A DNA stretch of 64,000 bases, taken from Bigelowiella natans CCMP2755 (Eukaryota; Cercozoa; Chlorarachniophyceae). Positions 39,683 to 51,525 of this stretch are shown in pieces. The notes under the pieces are model-generated. The model had not been told where the DNA came from, searched no databases, and saw nothing but the letters and a program-made list of their open reading frames with translations. The position numbers and the translations under genes are program-made. Position 1 is the stretch's first letter. The number at the start of each line of letters is the position of its first letter. The stretch is from contig ADNK01000150.1 of the NCBI GenBank assembly GCA_000320545.1, forward strand, positions 1-64,000, read 5' to 3'.

Positions 39683-41145
39683 GTTGGTCTCCTGATGGCT
39701 ATAAAGGAGGACATTGTTCATCCTCTTTAATCGTCCTTCCATTTCTCATTGCCACGGATTCTGCTGTGTTTTATTAGAACTAGCACTAGCATCAGCAGCA
39801 TGTTGTCACCATCAGCGTCGTCGCCTCCTCAACGGCCGATTAATCGCTCTCGCTATTGCTTTTTGTGTGGCACTCATTCTTTTGCGGCGTGTAGATTGAC
39901 AGCGAGCAAGCTTTCGGAGAGCTGGCAGGGGTGAAGCGGGAGTTGAAGGTGATGGGAGAGAACCTAAGACAGATCGCTGTAGCGGCAAAAAGGGCTCGAT
40001 TGACAGGGCAACGAAGCCTCAACTTCAACGATGGTGCAATCACCGGAAAGGGCGACGACAATGACCAGAATGACGTTTCTAGCAGTGGCATCATTCTGCA
40101 TGGTGTGATGGCGGCTCGCTTTTATAAGGCACTGTCTAAACGGTTAGCGATGTGCTATGATCTGTCCTCCCCCCCCTCGTTTTCCCAACGACGACAGCAG
40201 AGTCAATGTCAGCAGCGAGGGTTATATGAGTTTCGTAGAATGATCGAAAGTATTGGTAGCCATATTGGGGATGTTAAACGGCAAGCAACATATAACGGGG
40301 AGATATCTGTTAGTAAAGTATTTTGGGCTATAATGACGACCCTTCCGTCACCCCTCCTCCTCCTCCTCCTCCTCCTCCTCCTCCTTCTCTTGGCAATATC
40401 ATTCATAGGTTTATGAAGTGCGCAAGGGTTCACGATTCCCTGCAGAAAAACGTGCGACTGACTAACTCGCAATTCCAGGCTCTGCTCAAGTTTTGGTCGG
40501 TCTCTGTTTTCTCCGTGTACTCCGTCCATGCAGATGTTTGGGGTTGAGAAGGGGGGGAGGAAAGTAACAACAACAATAACAACAACAACGACGACGACGA
40601 TGGCGACGAGGACGATTTAACGACAGTCGCAACAACCGTGTAATAAGAGTACGATGATGACAGCAAAGAAACAGGCAGAGCGTTCACGGAGCGATGATGA
40701 ATCTTTCTCCCTTGACTGACTGCTGTTGTTGTATGTACTTAAAAATTCAAAGGGGAGAAGGAATTCCGGGTGGTGGAGCACACTTTAAGAAAATGGAGGG
40801 ATTCTTCGAGGTGTATACGTGTGTGTGTGTGTGACACACACACACACACACACACAAATACAAAATATAGAAGTTGAGGTGGGGGGGATGGAGAGGGGAT
40901 AAGGAAAGAAAAGTTCGGCGAATCTTATGTTGATATAATCTTTTTCATCACGAAAGATATTCGCGGAATTCGCTCCGATCTGGGACGATGTAGTCGCCCG
41001 AACCCGCCAGAGAGCTGCTCAGCAGCAGCAGCAAGAAGGAGAACGGATCAAATCGTTACTATCACCTTCCAAAAAGACCAACTATGCTAACAACAGCGAA
41101 AGCGACCGTGGTGCACTCCGGAGGCGCACTGTTAGTGCGATGTAG
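30435..41145 (+). CDS. Signal-anchored DUF6687-like/formin (FH1-FH2) fusion
   Basis: Twenty-three exons (30435-30574, 30741-30831, 31090-31247, 31531-31653, 31847-31973, 32148-32577, 32937-33103, 33318-33396, 33667-33964, 34318-35562, 35931-36336, 36534-36711, 36829-36932, 37128-37246, 37672-37872, 38263-38350, 38577-38644, 39013-39052, 39350-39475, 39895-40142, 40409-40495, 40753-40810, 40957-41145) keep one frame: 1,589 aa. Residues 1-20 are a signal anchor (MVAVLLLLLLSVLAAFVVT). Residues about 47-535 match the bacterial DUF6687 family: IPFKHWQVPQSLVVDC, TNHFDIDSFVSVW, LLREVARIGDF, HYYALFS and YVDINRPVLPRLAL. An acidic E/K insert and a Ser/Arg/His/Asp-rich linker interrupt or follow it. FH1 has PPPPFFPPPPLGDGG and PPPPPGVLPPPP. 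FH2 starts ELKRLHWIPV and includes LLDPKREMNISIALSGM, TLTLGNFMNYS and LDFVASVC. Formins nucleate and elongate actin at barbed ends. The weakest junction is the FH1 exon donor (TCG|GTCGGC). Confidence 0.82.
33110..33140. repeat. (TAG)n tract at an intron start of the formin gene
   Basis: It begins a few bases after the donor at 33104. The same gene has TAG-type tracts at about 34071-34107 and 35576-35643. Confidence 0.85.
36435..36493. repeat. (AT)n-(GT)n compound microsatellite between FH1 and FH2
   Basis: AT repeat followed by GT repeat, inside the intron joining the FH1 exon to the first FH2 exon. Confidence 0.9.
38371..38392. repeat. Homopolymer G tract (20 or more)
   Basis: CCCC followed by about 20 G in the intron after the exon ending at 38350. 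This is a likely place for sequencing length error. Confidence 0.85.
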
Positions 41146-42649
41146 ATGAAGGGAACAATGACTAGCTAGCTAGATGCATGCACGCAGACTAGCAAGGGAC
41201 GCCGAAACTGTCAATCTCTAGCTCTTGCTAGCTAGATCTAGCAACACTAGACTGATAGATTAGTATGTACATGATCAAAATAATCCACGTTCTGGCAATG
41301 TTTACACGACAACTTATCTAGTTGTGCTCGATATTTCTAGATGTCTACGCTAGCTAGCTAGCTACGGTGCAAATGTGTGCACCCGGTACACCTAGCTAGC
41401 TAGCTAGTTAGCAGACACGCTAGCGCGGCAGCAGTCTCGATCCGCTTCGCTAGCTTCGTCACGCAACACTGCATGCTAGCATGTCTAGATGTGCGTGAAC
41501 AACGCTAGAATGAATGCTAGCCATCTAGAATGGGCAACTCTTGAACGCACATGCAGCTGTGATCATGCCAGCTAGCCTACATCTAGAGATTTTCAAGCGT
41601 CCATGCTGGTATGCCCAGATGTGCCTCTAGCTAGCTAGCAAGGTTGCCTCAGCGCATTAGCTGGTTCTAGAGTTAGGCATGCTAGCATGCAGATCGAGCA
41701 TCTAGCTGGCTAGTCATCTAGCCATCTCTAGATCTCTAGTTCTACACAGACACTACTTGGAGATCGTCCACAGTCGCATAGCTAGCATAGACATAGAGAT
41801 CTCTAGATGACTAGAGAGCATTTAGCTAGTTAGACGTGTGTGCACAGCTATAGACGGACTAGCTAGTCTAGGGAGGTGTCACCACATCTAAATCGACACG
41901 ATAGATGTCCAGATTTCTAGATGTGCATGATCACATGCTTCATTAAGTCGCTATAGTCAGTTCTCATCGTTCTGAGGCCATATCATGTTTAGATTTGGCA
42001 CATACATACACACGCTCAACATTTGTCTCACAACACTAATAAGTGAGTCTGAAAGTGCACTGTAGATCAATGCTAGATTCAGAGCACGTCTAGATCCTAG
42101 CTAGAGATTTTCACACTTGTCTGGCAGATTAGAGAGGCGTTTCATCCTTGGCGATGTAGCCATACAAGACACGGAGATTAAATTAAGTAGTTGCTAAAAT
42201 TTGACCTATTTGACGTGCGAATTAGTCGTAGATACGCAGAGATAGCGTAAGTGACGTGTTCAAAAATTATTTAATGAGAAAATTATTGTGAACTTCAGCA
42301 CTTTCCAGGCTAGGCTGAAGTTCTCGTATGTAAGCATATTTGTCGCTTCCTGTCGTTACTTGAGATGCATTTCGGTCGTTCCCTTCATCTATCTGAGAAA
42401 GATATAACAAAAATGATTCAACAAGTACTGATGCATCTAGACGACGAACATCGAGAAGAATTCTGAACTCAGTTTCTTTATACTAAAAAATCAGAAGTTT
42501 GAATCTTAAGATCACATTGTCATCATTAGGAATTTGAAACGGCGCTATGCGAGATCCAGTGCTCCCGCCATTCATCCTATTCCTGTCAGCGTGTCATCGT
42601 AAAAAGTTTAGGAAGAATTTATCATGTTTAAGCAACACCAAGTCGTGAA
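41146..42649. other. CTAG/GCATGC-dense intergenic segment
   Basis: From about 41150 to 42120 the palindromes CTAG, GCTAGC, GCATGC and TCTAGA recur every few bases, including GCTAGCTAGCTAG runs at about 41350 and 41392. No ORF of note. The rest (42.1-42.6 kb) is AT-rich and featureless. Confidence 0.7.
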
Positions 42650-44830
42650 CTAAATGCACCATGATGACCAATTTCTGGTTTTCAGAAACTCATGCTGAAG
42701 CAAGTTTCTAGCTTTCGGCCTCATCTTGAAGTTCTGAGTCAAAATAAAGTCACGAACCAGTGTGCCCACTAAGTGCTTATCCATGTGTACAAGGTGCATA
42801 CTGACCTTGATGAGGCAACATCGAATGAAATCACAGAATTGTTCGCTCCATTCGGAAGAAGATCCCGATGTTCCAACTGAATCCGAATTCCTTTTCATCT
42901 CAACATCGGTCTATGTTGTCAATATCCATAGAATTTAAATAGAATTGACACAATCATGTGCTATAGCTTGTCGACCTCTCCTTTGGATTCTTTGTCAAAT
43001 TTCTGCAAAAATGGAGGTTCGCCCTTGAATTGAAATAAAAAGAACTTGTTTATCAGAATCGTAAGTTCTCACTCAAGAGAGAATACTGGAATTTCAACCT
43101 TCGTTCTCCTTTTGGCAATGTATTCGTATTGCTTGTTGTTATGCGGTGGTTTTCCTTTGAGAATCGATGTAAATTTTAGAACGATCAATTCTGTGAACAA
43201 TTTGTTTACCATAGGCAAGCTCAAGAGCTGTGATGCCTGTTGCCCACACGTCCAATTTTTCATTGATTTTAACCCCCTTCAGCACGGTTTAAATCAACCA
43301 AAGATTGATGAGCAAATTGGAAATACAAATACAACGTTGAAACTTTCGGGAGCTAGATACTCTGGATTTCGAACCATTCCATTTATCTGAAACATCGTTT
43401 CATGGCAAAATTACTTTCTGATGCCTGACAATCAAAGAATATCTACCAAGAGTTCTCCATCAATTGGTGTGTATTTTGATACCCTCACATAGCGATCATC
43501 TATGCTAACATCTCCGAGCTTCACCTATTGTACAAATTGACTTATTTGTCGGTATACATCATGGTGCGAAGGTACAACCTCAAAAGTATTTGATAATAAA
43601 AGATTCGACGCGGTCACGTTCCCGTGTACGATTCCTTGAAAAAAATGAAATAATCAATCTTTATGTTGCAACGCCTGCGAAAAGCAGCAGAATCTAGGTG
43701 AAGTCCGAATTTAGATACCATAGTCACCCATGTGCGCCAGAGCCTTTTTTAACAATATGTACAAGAAATTCAATTTTATCGAAGAAAAGAAGGAATTTGT
43801 TGTCTGTGGATAGCTGATTAACCTTGAATGCGCAATGCAAAGCGTGTGCGATGTGAGGTTCCTCCAATAAACCGCAATCACGCATGTCTCGGATAGACCT
43901 GGAATAGGTTTACAGATAGAGAGAGGATATCGTCCGCAACAAATTTCTACTCTGAAATATATCTTGTTTCGTTAGCTTAGCTGACTGACCCTCCTGAAAA
44001 GTATTCTGTTATCCTCCAAAATCTATTCGAGCTATCAGGCCCCTCCCACATCTGTTGGAAATAGGCAAATGTGTATGGAAATAATGAAATTAATTATTTG
44101 GGATCAACATACCCTGCTCTGAACCAGATTCTTGTGGGGGGGTAGCCTGTTGTTTATGTAGGATGTCTGTCAAAACATGGTTTGATTAAATTAAGTGTAC
44201 AATTTTGCCTTTCGTATTTCTTATTAACGCGTTGAGTGTGCTGGCTGAAAGCTGCAACACTGTCAGATTGGACGATATAGAGGCATATCCTCTCCTGTTT
44301 TGTAAGAACCATAAAATGCACCGTATGCCTCATGACAAGTTACAATTAAGTTTCGAAGGTTTGTGCGACTCTGTTTTTTAATTTTTTCAAACCTCTTCGA
44401 CAACGTCAGATTCTCTTTTGCTGTCATACGGGACCTTCATTAAAATAAAAAAAGTAAAATTTAGATATTTTCATAGAGGCCAGCTTATAATACCGCGCTC
44501 CAAAGTTCTACGAATTTGCCTTGGCCTATCTGTCAGTGCAAGCAACCTTTAATGCCTCAAGAGCATATTTCATGTCTCACGAAAGTGTGCTTACATGTCG
44601 AAGTACCTTATCGTCATTACTCATCTTAAAAACCTCTCGTAAGCTTCGATCTCCACCAGAAATTAACCTGCATCTGAAGGACATCAGAGTCAGTGACATC
44701 CCTGAGGCCCTTCAGGGTCAAATCGTCATTTTCATCGACAAGATTGTGAACCTGTCATCCCATTCTTCAGCTGCAAATACATCTTCGACATCATTGTCAT
44801 CAGGTTCATCTTTTGTTTCCTCCTAAGTAG
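42650..44830 (-). CDS. STE20-type pseudokinase (STRAD/OSR1-like)
   Basis: Many short exons with AT-rich introns of roughly 50-100 nt spell a protein kinase fold. Pieces in order: EALKVPYDSKRESD (beta-3 Lys kept), NLIVTCHEAYGAFY, FWRITEYFSGGS (hinge), SIRDMRDCGLLEEPHIAHAL, ALAHMGIVHGNVTASNLLL (catalytic loop), VKLGDVSIDDRYVR, INGMVRNPEYLAPE, KINEKLDVWATGITALELAYG, SEQFCDFIRCCLIK, and MRPKARNLLQHEFLK, ending at TAG 42650. The order and the closing RP...LL.H.F pattern are of the STE20/germinal-centre type. The HRD motif is HGN (43618-43626), the following K is T, and DFG is DVS (43504-43512), so phosphotransfer is unlikely. STRAD-like pseudokinases act as allosteric scaffolds for active kinases; that role here is inference. 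The 5' end (above about 44.45 kb) is uncertain, and the obvious ATG near 44835 meets an early stop. Confidence 0.7.
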
Positions 44831-46853
44831 ATGACATAGCTTTAGTGATGAAAACGCCAAGTGTGCTTCATGAAACGCACCACGGCCTTAGTCTTCAAGC
44901 CAGGACAGTGATTGCTGATGCTGAGGTCACTGAGGTCAGGCGGTGCTGAAGATGCATCTCGATGTGCTGCATCGTAGTGTGGCAAAGTCATTTCTAATCC
45001 ATCTCAAAAGAGGAAGTGCAACAGATCTGCACGTTGCTTGACAAGGTACCTCCTGCACAAAGATTCCCCATCGATGAGACACGTGTAGGGAAACGGGCAA
45101 CGGGTCGCCACAATTTTTCTTGTTGCAACAAACAAACGAGACAAAATTAGATCTTGAGAATGTTTCATTGCACAGCGGCACAAATCTGCCTAATGAACCG
45201 AAGTGGCACTAAGAGAACAAAATTGTCACGTTACATGTAGTCGACAAACATCGAACATCGAACTTCTCCGCATTGCATTGTTACAAACAAGTGCAGCAAG
45301 AAGGTGTATGTGCGTGTGCAGCAAATTGACAACAACGCCATTCAGGTGGCTGTTGAGTTCTTGTGTCAAAGAAATCAGCATGTCGCAGAACAATGAACAA
45401 TGATGAGCAATGAACAATGAACAAAGCATTGATGCAAGTCTGCGTGCGCCAAAACCACGTGTGAAACAGGCGTGTGCATGCAGCAGTGCCTCAGCAAAAA
45501 TCATTGCGAGGACTAAATCAGCAGAAGTGAATGGCACGCTGACAGACCATGGTGAGGAATCAAAGAAAAGCACATGGATTCACAATTTGTTGTTTCAACA
45601 ATTCCAATGACGTGCCACGCCAGCACGCGATGCCGTCCAGCCGTCCAGCTGTGTTGTTTGCCAAACGATTTGGGGTCCAACAAATCCCCCTGGCACTTGA
45701 GGTTCCAGTCCAACTTGTTGGCAGTACTTGTGCATCGCACGTCTTGTCAGAACGTTTTGTGCTTTGCTGGTTTGACCTGGCTAGCTCTGGAGCTGGTGAC
45801 GTGTCAGCGCCAGAGCGTGCCTGGTGCATCCAATGACACGTTTGCAAAACGCACACCCTGCTCGTGCTGGCCTGACTGGCTAGCTGGTCTGAGCCCAGAC
45901 TTGATTTGGGACGGAGCTTTTCAGCAAGTCAACACGTGTCAAAAATGGACACAAATCTTGAACCTCAGGGGGTGCGATTGTTGTTCCAAAGTGATTGTGC
46001 ACAGACCAGCATGGGGCCGGCCCGAGGGGGCACAAGCTGGCTTGCTGGTGGCTGGACAAGGCCAGAAGGAGGCTAGCTAGCTAGGAGGGCGAGCCGTGTG
46101 AGATTGAGAGCACGAAAGTGTCGTTTTCACTCCAACTCCAAAAAGCATTGCGAGCCACGAAGGAGCTCGCATGGAGGGAAGCTAGTCACAACGTGTGCCA
46201 CTTTTGACTTTGAGAAGAACAGGTCTGTCAGCGACCAACAACAAAGTGACAGGACACGCTTGCATGCCTTTGCTCAGGTTCTCTTTTTCCGTGCACGTCA
46301 GGCCAGCAGAGGCCTCGACTCTTCTCGCCCTCAGCTAGCTCAGCTGTCTGGTTGTGAAGCGCATCGTGGGCAGTGCAAACGCTGCGATGATGAACACGCA
46401 CGCTGCACCGTTCACCTGTTCCAGTGTTGTTCGTCTGTCATGGCATTCCATGTCTAGATGTGACAGAGTGTCGGCCATGTGTGCACACTGATGTCTGGAA
46501 ATCACATTCACGTGCACTGGCTCAAATTCTCAAATTGCTAGTGCTTAGAATTGTCACACGTTGCGCTGCATCAGAAACACAAAATGAAAAACTGCGCGTG
46601 GCCTAAACGTGCGCATGCATGTCTGGATGCATGCCTGCATTGTCATCAATTGGAGATGGCTTGATCGACGTGCTAGCGTGGCGCGGCACATCATGATGAC
46701 GTGTGCAATGTTGTGCGTGATTTGCAAAAACACTCCAAATTTCAACTCAATTGAGTAGGTGAGGATGTGCTGAACAAACTGTTTGAAACGTTGCAAAATG
46801 AAATGCGGTCTCAGCCTCATTCAAGATGGCATGCTGCAAACTTGATGTCAAAA
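44831..46853. other. Intergenic between two minus-strand genes
   Basis: No gene supported. Sequence from about 45.2 to 46.8 kb is rich in TGCATGC, CTAGCTAG and ACGTG words. The long plus ORF at 45574-46080 shows no domain and has Cys/Trp/Arg-heavy composition typical of chance frames. Confidence 0.55.
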
Positions 46854-49800
46854 TCACTTGCACCACACTCGAACTTTGGGCGTTTGGATGTCAATGGAGT
46901 TTTTGTCGTCTGTCTTGGGAAGTCTTGATCGCAACCATGCTGGTAGCTTAGGGTCAATGTCCAGACTGATGTCAAGTAAGATGAAAGGTTGATTCGGATC
47001 AGCTGAAGGTCCCGCATGCTTGAAGTAAATTTCCGAAATCATTTGAGTTTCTTGGGCCTTTTCACAAAGTGAGATGTCAGTTGATTCGTATATTGATGTT
47101 TTACCAACAAACATTCCCGTGACAGTCAAACCACCCTGCAGTTTCTCGTGCGAGATGATGGCTTTTGCAAGTTTACCCACCGACATATCTCCCTTAATGT
47201 CAATGAAGTCGTAGCAAGTGAAATTCTCTGGGACTGCAATTATTGAAGTCTCAGTTTCGACAACCTTGCCTCCATCTTCTCTTAACCCCTTCTGGACCCT
47301 AGAATACTTCTGGTAAGGATCTGCAGGCATCTCAGAAATGATCATGTTTGTGGCGAGGTTGATGGTGTTCCAGTTAAATTTATTGATATCATCCATTCCA
47401 AGAAGATGCTTATAGACCTCCAGAAACACGAAGCCCGTAATCGAGGCCGCCGTAGTGACAATTGACGCGCTGATGCGTCCTGCAATCATACGGCACTTAT
47501 GACGATCCTCGTTCTTGATTTTACGGGTATCAGCCTTCAAGTTGGTCGAGGAGGTAATCCAGTCAATATGGTGATTTGAGTCATCATCTTTTTCAAAGTG
47601 ACCAGGACTAATTGCAGGGAGTGAGGACACATCCAGCTTTGAGACGTCCTCCTTCAGCTTTTCAAAGAGATTTTTCTCTCCTTCTTCTTCAACCTCGACT
47701 TTCTTGGCCTTCCACTCTGGTACATCAATTTTCGCAGCGATTTCAGCACATGCCGCCTTGGTTGGGTAGCCATTCTTAGAGATGCCAAGAACATCCGCAA
47801 AGATGCAAGCCGTGTGCCAAATAAAGTCAATGTATTTATCATTGCTTGAGTCCCATTCCTGGGGGTATGGGAAACGCTTACGGCCCCGCCAGAAAGGCGT
47901 GCCGTTCTTGTCCTTGGTATCCTTAGGGTAAGAAGAGATGAGGTCCTTCACCTTATTTCTGTACTCTTCAATGAAGATATCAAGTGCCAGTTGCACACAG
48001 GATTCGAGAGATGATTTCTTAGCAAGAGCAGCCCATTTAAGCACACTCTTGAGTTTGTCGAACCCTACTCCATAGTTAGCCTCGCATTTTTCCAAGAATT
48101 TCTCGACCCCAGCCTTGCGGAGGTCTTCATACGCGGCAGGTCCATCCTCGAACATCTGGCCAAACATCGCCCTAGACCATTCGATTAAGTGGATGGATTC
48201 ATAAGGGAAGTTAACTATTGTGTCCATCATAATTTCTTGCCCTTCTCCAGGTGGAGCTCCCTCAGCATAAGAGGAGGTTTTGTGAGGGATGTGAACGGAG
48301 CTGTTCGCCTGGGTTCCATGTGTTCCAGATTCGAACAAAGGTTTAGCGTGCAAGATGCACTTTCCGTCCATGTAGACACGAGCGTGGATGTTATCAAGGG
48401 CGGTGATAACAAAATCAAGATCGGTCCAGAACTTGTTAGTGAATACGTTTTCTGTCTTAGGCTCAACACGGATCTTGTGAACGTTCATACCTAGTGAACA
48501 ATATGACCGTGTGATTGTAGATTACACGTTTCAAAGGTATTTATGATAGCGTTACCTCCCTTTAGCTCTGGGTTCATCTCGCAGGCGACCCTTGCGGACA
48601 ACTCGGACTTAAGTTTTCCAATGTGCTTGCGGCGAAACAAGAAGTGGCGACTAAGATTCGAGAGTTCGATTACGTCATCGTCGGTAATGTTGATCTTCCC
48701 CTTGCATCCCAGACCCATCATAGCAATATTCTTGAGGGACTCGCATCCAAGGGCCCCACATCCAGCGAGGAAGTAGTTGGATTTGTGAGCCTTCTCAACG
48801 AATTCCTCTCCGAACAATGTTGCATAATGGCCATATCGATCTTTACGGTCCCCTTTTCCACCGTCTCCAACTAGAAGATAGGATCATCAGACACTAAACT
48901 TTCAAGCGACATTCAAAGAAAAGCTGTACCTAGCTCAAAAGCATCGAAGTGGATAAATTGGTTGATGGGAGTGTATTTTCCTGTCTGTTTCATAGCCTCT
49001 TGTGCGACAATACCACCATTAATGGCAGCTATTGCGTTGGTTTCAGTTCGCGCGAACCTAATACATCATGACTTAAAATTTTGACCTTTCCCAGGATGAA
49101 TATTATTATCTTGTACTTTGCCATCTTCGTCATTAAAGCTTCATCGAGTGCCATGCCTTTTTCCTCTGCAAGTTTCTTCGCATATTGCACGACTTTGTCA
49201 GCATCAGCTTTATCCAGAAGTGCGGGAAGCTCCCTTTTCGCTTCGTGGAATTGCATAAGGGCAACCAATCCTAAATGTGGACATGCGTCATTAAAGACAC
49301 TTAAAGGACAAAAAAAAGGATTATCATGCCACTTACCAGTGTGGAGCATAGTAGAGACCCCAAATTTCATGAAATTCTGCACCCCTTTCTCAATTGTTGG
49401 TGCATAGAGTTGCTGCTCGAGAGATTCATAATCCATCCAGACGGAAACCTTCTTCTGGGATCCAATACCACCCTGGACGTAAGAACCAAGCTCGGAAATA
49501 TCCCCAATAAAGAACGTGCGAGGGTTTCTGCGGTGAACTTTAATCTCAAAGGTTGCGTTGATGCTGGTAGCTTTCTCGCCGTACTTATACGTGTCGACAT
49601 TTCCACTATCCTTCTTTTCCTGAATGAGAGAAACGTAATGTTGTAATATATTGAAACAAATATTGCAGGGCTATCCTTTAATTTACCATCTGAATTTCCT
49701 CCAGCTTAATATGATCTCCAGAGAACAAAAAGTGTCGCTCTCCTGCAGTAGTAATTTTACCCACCACCTTGCCCTTATTGGCAGTCTGAGAAAAGATAAC

Positions 49801-50968
49801 AAGATGAATCAGTTGCCTGAACTAGTGTATATAACCTTAATATTCTACTACCGCAGGGTTTCCTTCAGCGTAGTCTAGGATTTCTCCTACAGTGAGCCTC
49901 TTTTTGCGTTTGTCATCAAACTTGAGGCCTGCCTTTTCTTCGAGGAGTTTGACACCCTTCAACAAGAAAAACATCAAGTACTGATAATCAGAAAGCAACA
50001 ATATTAATATAACCCATTCTTTCTTTGCCGAGTAACCCATCTTTTTTACATCGAAGTAGGATGGAAGGTGAGCGAGAAGGAAGTCGTCAATTTTCTCATA
50101 CGGTGCAGGAACAGACTCGACCGAAGTAACTACGATTGATCGCTCTGGGGCACCATCCTAAATAGACGTGACAGACAACTTATCAGGTTGTGAAATTTCG
50201 ATAATTAAAGAGCGTGGTTGTTACTTTATCGAAAATTTCATGCTTCTTGCCGAAGTTGGAGAAGATGCTCGTGTGCATTCCAAAAATACCACTCCAGATG
50301 AACTTGGTTCCGTTTTCGGTACAGATCTACGACAAAACACGATATTTTTGTAATATATATTAATTATACATATATTTTCATACATATTTATAAATCCGTG
50401 CGTATGTTTGTCTATCCACATGACAAGTATTGACATGAAGCATTCAAAAAAACCTTATCGAATTCAATGAGCTTGCTCAAAGGCCATTGAGACTGCAAGT
50501 CAGTAAAAACAACCGTAGAATACTGCTTCAACAAATCTGCAGTAATCTCCCCGGTGTGCACACTGAAGTATGTGTTTGGATTGATATCTGCTAGTTCCTT
50601 TTCACAAGCTGTGCCGCGTGGCTTGCCGACATCAGATTCGTTCAAGTAGAAGTTAGCCCCAAGGTCGACTGCTTGCACGAGCTCATCGTCGTGGACCTTT
50701 TTTGCCACATAACAATTCAAATTCGGTCTTATTTGTCTTAGGATCAGTACACGCACTTAATACAATTAAAATTTTAGCAAACCATAACGGTGTGGGGTCC
50801 TGCCAACAATAGGTTCTTAGCTGTCTCAATCCCAGACCCACGGAGACCAAACACAGCAACCTTCATGGTCTTGAGCTTTTTTATCATCCTTTCACCGTAT
50901 ACACCCTTCATACGGGACAAGTCCTCTTTAACCATTTTCTTCTCTTCACTCATCATGTTGGTATTCAA
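46854..50968 (-). CDS. UBA1-type ubiquitin-activating enzyme E1 homologue, catalytic Cys replaced by Asp
   Basis: Eleven exons agree in phase: 50968-50783, 50696-50454, 50326-50225, 50157-50014, 49956-49852, 49785-49687, 49619-49337, 49270-49117, 49057-48930, 48870-48556, 48490-46854 (1,131 aa, near the usual E1 size). The N-terminal inactive adenylation half has KVAVFGLRGSGIETAKN. The active adenylation half has NYFLAGCGALGCESLKN, TDDDVIELSNLSRHFLFR and TALDNIHARVYMD, so ATP/ubiquitin binding residues look kept. Then come the catalytic-cysteine half-domain and HFEKDDDSNHHIDWI. The crossover helix region IAGRISASIVTTAA and a C-terminal ubiquitin-fold domain follow. The loop that should hold the thioester Cys (family form iPiCTLknFP) reads IMMDTIVNFP, with Asp676 encoded by GAC at 48222-48224. 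It is otherwise intact. It may adenylate without forming a thioester, or be a regulatory paralogue. Start Met is supported by homology beginning within 20 residues. Confidence 0.88.
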
Positions 50969-51200
50969 GTAGATCGATCTCCCTTCCGGGCGATAGCGTG
51001 GTAGATCTAGATCTAGTTGGACTTGATACGTTGAAGATGCCCGGATGAGGACCTTCTAGCCGATTCTTCCATTTAGGCCGAAAATAAGAAAATTATCTCA
51101 TAGACGTTGTCGTTCCATCATAACAGTCGCCCGCCTCTCACAGATGGATGGATATCTCGGGCCGAAAGTTCTCTTCGCGTCATCACGTCGGGCAAAAATA

Positions 51201-51273
51201 TCACCGAGGCAGGACTCGAACCTGCAATCTTCGCCTCCGGAGGGCGATGCCTTATCCATTAGGCCACACGGCG
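51201..51273 (-). tRNA. tRNA-Arg (anticodon CCG)
   Basis: On the minus strand the acceptor strand CGCCGTG, D-arm GCCTAATGGATAAGGC, anticodon stem-loop TCGCC-CTCCGGA-GGCGA and T-arm GCAGG-TTCGAGT-CCTGC fold as a standard cloverleaf. The closing acceptor strand is CTCGGTG with discriminator A. The loop gives anticodon CCG. Pairs 2-71 (G-U) and 6-67 (U-U) are imperfect. There is no intron. It sits in the short gap between the divergent E1 and UVRAG-like genes. Confidence 0.88.
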
Positions 51274-51525
51274 TAACAGCAAAAGAAGCCACGAGAATTG
51301 GCCGCGATTTCGATTTACCTGGTCTGTGCTTACGTAAATTTAAGGATGTACTATGGACTGGTACAGAGTAATTTAATTTTCATTGGGGAAACTTCGTAAA
51401 GTGACTGACTTCTGGGGAAGAAATAGTGAAGAGGAGCGTTTCTCAGTGCGCGTCTTAGTTTAATTCTTGATTTACGTGAGAAAAGAAAGGAGGGTACGGG
51501 CTGCTGTCGAGAGAGGCGGTGGAGA

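Noticed and set aside
44521-44826. 101-aa plus-strand ORF with LRR-like spacing
   Set aside because: It is antisense to the 5' exons of the minus-strand pseudokinase. The leucine spacing is likely coincidental.
45574-46080. 168-aa plus-strand ORF in the gap downstream of the pseudokinase
   Set aside because: No domain, no splice partners, composition like other chance frames in the CTAG/GCATGC-rich segments.
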